64,000 nt of DNA, taken from positions 1 to 64,000 of the forward strand of contig MESD01000031.1 in NCBI GenBank assembly GCA_001770815.1, written 5' to 3'. Positions within the stretch are counted from its first letter, which is position 1. Each line of letters opens with the position of its first letter. The notes below the pieces were generated by a model. The model saw only the letters and a list, made by a program, of their open reading frames with translations, searched no databases and had not been told where the DNA came from. Below, one piece after another: positions 60,441 to 64,000 of this stretch. Both the position numbers and the translations under genes were made by a program. The DNA is from Burkholderiales bacterium RIFCSPHIGHO2_12_FULL_69_20 (GTDB lineage Bacteria > Pseudomonadota > Gammaproteobacteria > Burkholderiales > Burkholderiaceae_C).

Positions 60441-61508
60441 ATGAGCTTTCACTTCGATGCCGGCGTGCACGTGCCGCACCGCATGCAGCCCGGGCTGCGC
60501 CGGTTGGCACCGGGCGCTGCGCAGCTGACGCCCTCGGTGGTGCCGCAACGCGGCGCGGCCCGCCACCTGCGCGAGAAGCTGGCCGTGCTGTGGGCCTTCC
60601 GCGATCAGGCGCTGCTGCGCGCGCCGGGCTTCGACGCCGGCCCGGCGCTGCAGGCGCTGGCCGCGCATGCCGCCGCCGAGCACCCCGACGCCTGGCGCCT
60701 GATCCATGGCAAGGCAGGCGGCCAGTGGCAGGCGCCCTGGCTGGGCTGGGCCATCGACGAGGATGAGCAGCCGCACGACATCGGCACCGGCTGGCCCGAG
60801 ATCGGCACGCTGCTTCACGACACACCACCCGAATGGCGCCGCACCGTGCTGCTGAGCCTGGCCTTTGCCGAAGACTTTGCGGTGATCGATGGCGCCACCG
60901 GCACCCTGCCCTGGCTGGCGGTGGCGCTGCCATCGATGTGGGCGCCCGAAACCAAGATCGGCCGCAGCTTTGCCGAGGCTCATGCGCCGGTGGCCGACAA
61001 CCGGCTGATCGTCGGCGCCGCGCCGCAATTGGTGAAGCTCGTGACGGGCGGGATGGCCCCCGAGACGCCTGCGGCGTCGCCCCCCCAAGGGGGTGTCGGT
61101 CCCTTGGGGCGGCCCGGCGGGACCGATCGCTGGGAGCGCTTCGTCTGGACCCTCACCGCCCACCCACGCCTGCATGGCCATCCGCAGCGGATCGACCCGG
61201 CGCGCTGGCCCGCCGGGCTGGACGACGACGCACTGGCCGCGCAGACCTGGTGGCGCACCGAGCGGCAGACCTTCATCCCGGTGCCGGCTGTCGATGGTGG
61301 ACCGTCGCAGGCGGTGTTCACCATCCTGGTCGACGTCACGCCGCTGGCCCAAGCCTTCAGCCAGCCGGCGCAGGCCGCCCGTGTGCACGACGCACTGGCC
61401 TCGATGAGCGAGGCGGTGCTGGCTTACCGAGGCCTCACGCAGGCCCAGGCGCCACTGCTGCGCTGGCTGGCGCGACGCGCCGAAGACCGCATCGCACCGG
61501 TTGTATGA
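60441..61508 (+). CDS. DUF3445 family protein (haem-dependent oxidative N-demethylase-like)
   Basis: A 355-residue protein resembling DUF3445 proteins, some of which are haem-dependent oxidative N-demethylases. The best marks are SMWAPETKIGRSFAEAHAPV and WTLTAHPRLHGHPQRIDPARW. The substrate is unknown. Residues around 200-230 form a Pro/Gly-rich insert encoded by a GC-rich inverted repeat (61079-61113) that looks like a repetitive element captured in frame. The ATG follows the efp terminator by 22 bases. The stop overlaps the region of the next start, so mnmC is probably co-transcribed. Confidence 0.78.
   Translation: MSFHFDAGVHVPHRMQPGLRRLAPGAAQLTPSVVPQRGAARHLREKLAVLWAFRDQALLRAPGFDAGPALQALAAHAAAEHPDAWRLIHGKAGGQWQAPWLGWAIDEDEQPHDIGTGWPEIGTLLHDTPPEWRRTVLLSLAFAEDFAVIDGATGTLPWLAVALPSMWAPETKIGRSFAEAHAPVADNRLIVGAAPQLVKLVTGGMAPETPAASPPQGGVGPLGRPGGTDRWERFVWTLTAHPRLHGHPQRIDPARWPAGLDDDALAAQTWWRTERQTFIPVPAVDGGPSQAVFTILVDVTPLAQAFSQPAQAARVHDALASMSEAVLAYRGLTQAQAPLLRWLARRAEDRIAPVV
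61079..61113 (+). repeat. Imperfect GC-rich hairpin inside the DUF3445 gene
   Basis: GCCCCCCCAAGGG (61079-61091) and CCCTTGGGGCGGC (61101-61113) pair over 13 bases with one mismatch around a 9-base loop. The translated segment (PPQGGVGPLGRPGG) is low-complexity, unlike the rest of the protein. Confidence 0.5.
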
Positions 61509-61515
61509 GGGCCGC

Positions 61516-63459
61516 GTGAGCTGGGGCCCGCTGCAGCCGGCGCGCATCGACTTCAGCGAGCGGCATGCACCGGCCGCACCGGATTTCGGCGATGTGTATC
61601 CCGCCGGCGCCGCGGCGCTGGAGCGGGCTCAGCAGGTCTATCTGGCCGGCAACCAGCTGCCCGAGCGCTGGGCCGGCCGATCGCGCTTCGTGATCCTGGA
61701 GACGGGCTTCGGCCTCGGCCACAACTTCCTGGCCACCCGGGCCGCCTGGCAGCAGGATGCGCGCCGCTGCGACCGGCTCTGGTATCTCGCCATCGAGAAG
61801 CACCCGCCGCACCGCGAGGATCTGATCCGCGCCCATGCCGGCTCGCCGCTGCCCGTGCTGGCGGCCGAGCTGGTTGCGAAGTGGCCGCCGCTCACGCCCG
61901 ACCTGCATGTGATCGACTTCGACGGCGGCCGGGTGCGGCTGCTGCTGGCGCTGGGCGACATCGCCGACGTGCTGCCCGAGCTGGTGGCCCGGGTCGACGC
62001 CTTCTACCTGGACGGTTTTGCGCCCGACCGCAACCCGGCGATGTGGGACCCGTGGCGGCTGCGGCAGCTGCCGCGGCTGGCCGCGCCGGGGGCCACGCTG
62101 GCGATCTGGCGCGTGGACAGCGCCGTGCGCCAGGGCCTGAGCGCGGCCGGCTTCGAACTGGACAAGGTGCCAGGCACCGGCGGCCAGCGCGAGATCACCG
62201 TCGGCCGGTTTGCGCCGCGTTTTGCCGCAGCCGCACCGGCCGGCCGGTTGGGCTGGGCCGGCAACACTGCCGCGCCGGTGCGCAGGGTGGCGGTGGTCGG
62301 CGCCGGGCTGGCCGGCGCCGCGGTGGCGCAGGCGCTGGCCGCGCGCGGCCTGGCGGTGCGGGTGTTCGATCGCCAGGGTGGCCCTGCGCGTGAGACCTCG
62401 GGCAACCCCGGCGGCCTGTTCCATGGCATCGCCCACGCCCACGACGGGCCGCATGCCCGCTGGCTGCGCGCCGCCGCGCTGCACACCGCGCGGGTGCTGC
62501 GCCCGCTGGTGGCCAGCGGCACGGTCAGCGGTGCGGTGGGCGGGCTGCTGCGTGGCGAGCAACGCCTGGCGCCGGCGGCGATGCAAGCGCTGCTGCAGGC
62601 GCTGGCGCTGCCGCCCGATTACCTGCAGGTGCTGGCCGACAGCGGCTTGGCGGACGGTCGTGCGGCCTGGTTCTACCCCGGTGGTGGCTGGGCTTCGCCG
62701 GCCGATTTGTGCGGCCACTGGCTTCGTTCACCCGGCATCGAAGCCTGCTACGGCGCCGACGTGCAAGCGCTGCAGCACGGCGATGCCGGCTGGCAGCTGC
62801 ACGACGCCACCGGCAGCTGCCTGCACAGCGCCGACGCCGTGGTGCTGTGCAATGCCAGCGATGCGCAGCGGCTGCTGGCGCCGCTGCCCACCGGCGCACC
62901 CTGGCCGCTGCGCCGCGTGCGCGGCCAGACCACGCTGTTGCCGGCCGAACTGCCGGGACTGCCCGAGCTGCCGCAGCCGCTGGCCGACACCGGTTATGCG
63001 CTGCGGCTGGCCGACGGCCGGCTGCTGTGCGGTGCCACGTCCCAACCCGGCGACGAAGGCGGCGAGCTGCGCCTCGTGGATCACCAGCACAACCTGGCCA
63101 CGCTGCGGCGACTGACGGGCTGGACCGGCGCGGTGGACGCCGGTCGGTTGGCTGGGCGGGTGGGCTGGCGGCTGCAAAGCGACGACCGGCTGCCGCTGCT
63201 GGGCCCGGTGCCCGATGGCCGCGTGGCACCGGGCCGCCGCCGGATCGATCAACCGCGGTGGGTGCCGCGCCACGCCGGCCTGTTCGTCTTCACCGCGCTC
63301 GGCTCGCGCGGCATCACCCAGGCAGCGCTGGGCGCCGAGGCGCTGGCCTCCTGGATCACCGGTGATCCGCTGCCGCTGCCGGCCTCGCTGCTGGACGCGC
63401 TGGACGTGGCCCGCTTCACCAGCCACGCGGTGCGGCGTGGGCCATCGTCAGTCGAATGA
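61516..63459 (+). CDS. mnmC: Bifunctional tRNA U34 5-methylaminomethyl-2-thiouridine enzyme MnmC
   Basis: A 647-residue fusion enzyme for the last steps of mnm5s2U34 in tRNAs. The N-terminal methyltransferase half (1-240) has [20 protein letters not shown] and [16 protein letters not shown]. The C-terminal FAD-dependent oxidase half begins at [20 protein letters not shown] with [12 protein letters not shown], and ends [19 protein letters not shown]. Length is close to E. coli MnmC (668). GTG 61516 ([13 protein letters not shown]) is the best start; an upstream TTG overlaps the previous gene. It converges on rpiA with a 12-base overlap. Confidence 0.94.
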   Translation: MSWGPLQPARIDFSERHAPAAPDFGDVYPAGAAALERAQQVYLAGNQLPERWAGRSRFVILETGFGLGHNFLATRAAWQQDARRCDRLWYLAIEKHPPHREDLIRAHAGSPLPVLAAELVAKWPPLTPDLHVIDFDGGRVRLLLALGDIADVLPELVARVDAFYLDGFAPDRNPAMWDPWRLRQLPRLAAPGATLAIWRVDSAVRQGLSAAGFELDKVPGTGGQREITVGRFAPRFAAAAPAGRLGWAGNTAAPVRRVAVVGAGLAGAAVAQALAARGLAVRVFDRQGGPARETSGNPGGLFHGIAHAHDGPHARWLRAAALHTARVLRPLVASGTVSGAVGGLLRGEQRLAPAAMQALLQALALPPDYLQVLADSGLADGRAAWFYPGGGWASPADLCGHWLRSPGIEACYGADVQALQHGDAGWQLHDATGSCLHSADAVVLCNASDAQRLLAPLPTGAPWPLRRVRGQTTLLPAELPGLPELPQPLADTGYALRLADGRLLCGATSQPGDEGGELRLVDHQHNLATLRRLTGWTGAVDAGRLAGRVGWRLQSDDRLPLLGPVPDGRVAPGRRRIDQPRWVPRHAGLFVFTALGSRGITQAALGAEALASWITGDPLPLPASLLDALDVARFTSHAVRRGPSSVE

Positions 63460-64000
63460 CAGGGTCTTGACGCCCTGTTCCGTGCCCAGCAGGCATACCC
63501 GCGCGCGGTGGCGGGCAAAGATGCCCACCGTCACCACGCCCGGCCATTGGTTGATCTCGGCCTCCATGGCCAACGGGTCGGCAATGGCCAGGCCGCGCAC
63601 ATCGAGCAGCACATTGCCGTTGTCGGTGGTCACACCGGCGCGCAGCGTGGCCTGGCCGCCGTAGGCCGACGCAAAGCGCCGCGCCACCTGGGCCGCGGCC
63701 ATGGGGATCACCTCCACCGGCAGCGGGAAGCGACCCAGCACGTCGACCAGCTTGCTCTCGTCGGCGATGCAGATGAAGCGATCGGCCAGATCGGCGACGA
63801 TCTTCTCGCGCGTCAGCGCCGCGCCGCCGCCCTTGATCATGCAGCCGCGGTGGTCGATCTCGTCGGCGCCATCGATGTAGACCGGGATGGCCTGCACCGT
63901 GTTGGAGTCCAGCACCGTGATGCCATGCGCCTGCAAGCGCAGCGTGCTGGCCACCGAGCTGCTGACCGCGCCGGCGATGCGGTCCTTGATGGTGGCCAGC
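63448..64000 (-). CDS. rpiA: Ribose-5-phosphate isomerase A, N-terminus beyond the window
   Basis: The last 184 or so residues are visible, reading leftward from the window edge. Motifs are [19 protein letters not shown] (catalytic Asp region and phosphate loop), [26 protein letters not shown] and LPVEVIPMA, followed by the terminal [11 protein letters not shown]. RpiA interconverts ribose-5-phosphate and ribulose-5-phosphate in the pentose phosphate pathway. The first roughly 40 residues lie outside. Confidence 0.96.
   Translation of the reverse strand, partial: LATIKDRIAGAVSSSVASTLRLQAHGITVLDSNTVQAIPVYIDGADEIDHRGCMIKGGGAALTREKIVADLADRFICIADESKLVDVLGRFPLPVEVIPMAAAQVARRFASAYGGQATLRAGVTTDNGNVLLDVRGLAIADPLAMEAEINQWPGVVTVGIFARHRARVCLLGTEQGVKTLSFD

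Overview
The window is about 64 kb of GC-rich, densely packed chromosomal DNA. It looks like a betaproteobacterium of the order Burkholderiales, probably near the Rubrivivax/Leptothrix/Ideonella group. The evidence is the very high GC, the order gloB/yafS-like/rnhA, an EarP/EF-P pair with Arg32 in EF-P, ppiD/tRNA-Val/hup, surE-pcm-nlpD, a pstSCAB-phoU-phoB-phoR operon, and a small SRP RNA. Species assignment from sequence alone is inference. I see no insertion sequence, prophage structural gene, CRISPR array or rRNA operon.

Layout. 0-7 kb: the start of a membrane-anchored or exported protein, rnhA, a YafS-like methyltransferase, gloB, an MltD-type murein transglycosylase, and the dnaX-ybaB-recR operon. 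7-16 kb is regulatory: a PurM-superfamily paralogue, a Crp/Fnr-type regulator, a multi-pass histidine kinase with a convergent OmpR-type regulator, the SRP RNA gene, and a tandem of two Ser/Thr-kinase-like/HDOD proteins, one of them a clear pseudokinase. 16-20 kb: trxA, rho with a long leader, zinc-independent L31, an ArnT-like membrane glycosyltransferase. 20-27 kb: the complete Pho regulon core with a PHO box before pstS. 27-39 kb: glmM, folP, ftsH, rlmE, yhbY (sharing one tiny bidirectional promoter with rlmE), a DUF4149 protein, greA, carB, carA, a GlcG/HbpS-like protein. 39-49 kb: a Bax-inhibitor-1 family protein, rlmD, a LivK-like binding protein, nlpD-pcm-surE (without rpoS next to it), a quinone-oxidoreductase-like enzyme, and a NarL/NarX-type two-component pair.

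49.5-51.6 kb is the clearest accessory region. A 23-bp direct repeat, whose right copy is the 3' end of tRNA-His, brackets about 2 kb that holds only two toxin-antitoxin modules (DUF1778/GNAT and ParD-like/ParE-like), both with candidate palindromic operators and without any integrase. 51.6-64 kb returns to core genes: tRNA-His, ppiD, tRNA-Val, hup, an EamA transporter, pgsA, a TonB-C-like lipoprotein, uvrC, earP, efp, a DUF3445 protein, mnmC and the end of rpiA.

The genes work mostly as conserved housekeeping units: replication/repair (dnaX, recR, rnhA, uvrC, hup), envelope (mltD, nlpD, glmM, pgsA, ppiD), translation (efp/earP, rlmD, rlmE, yhbY, L31, mnmC), pyrimidines (carAB) and phosphate sensing (pst/pho). 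Several genes carry a -10-like hexamer 5-9 bases before the start codon, which suggests leaderless or nearly leaderless mRNAs.
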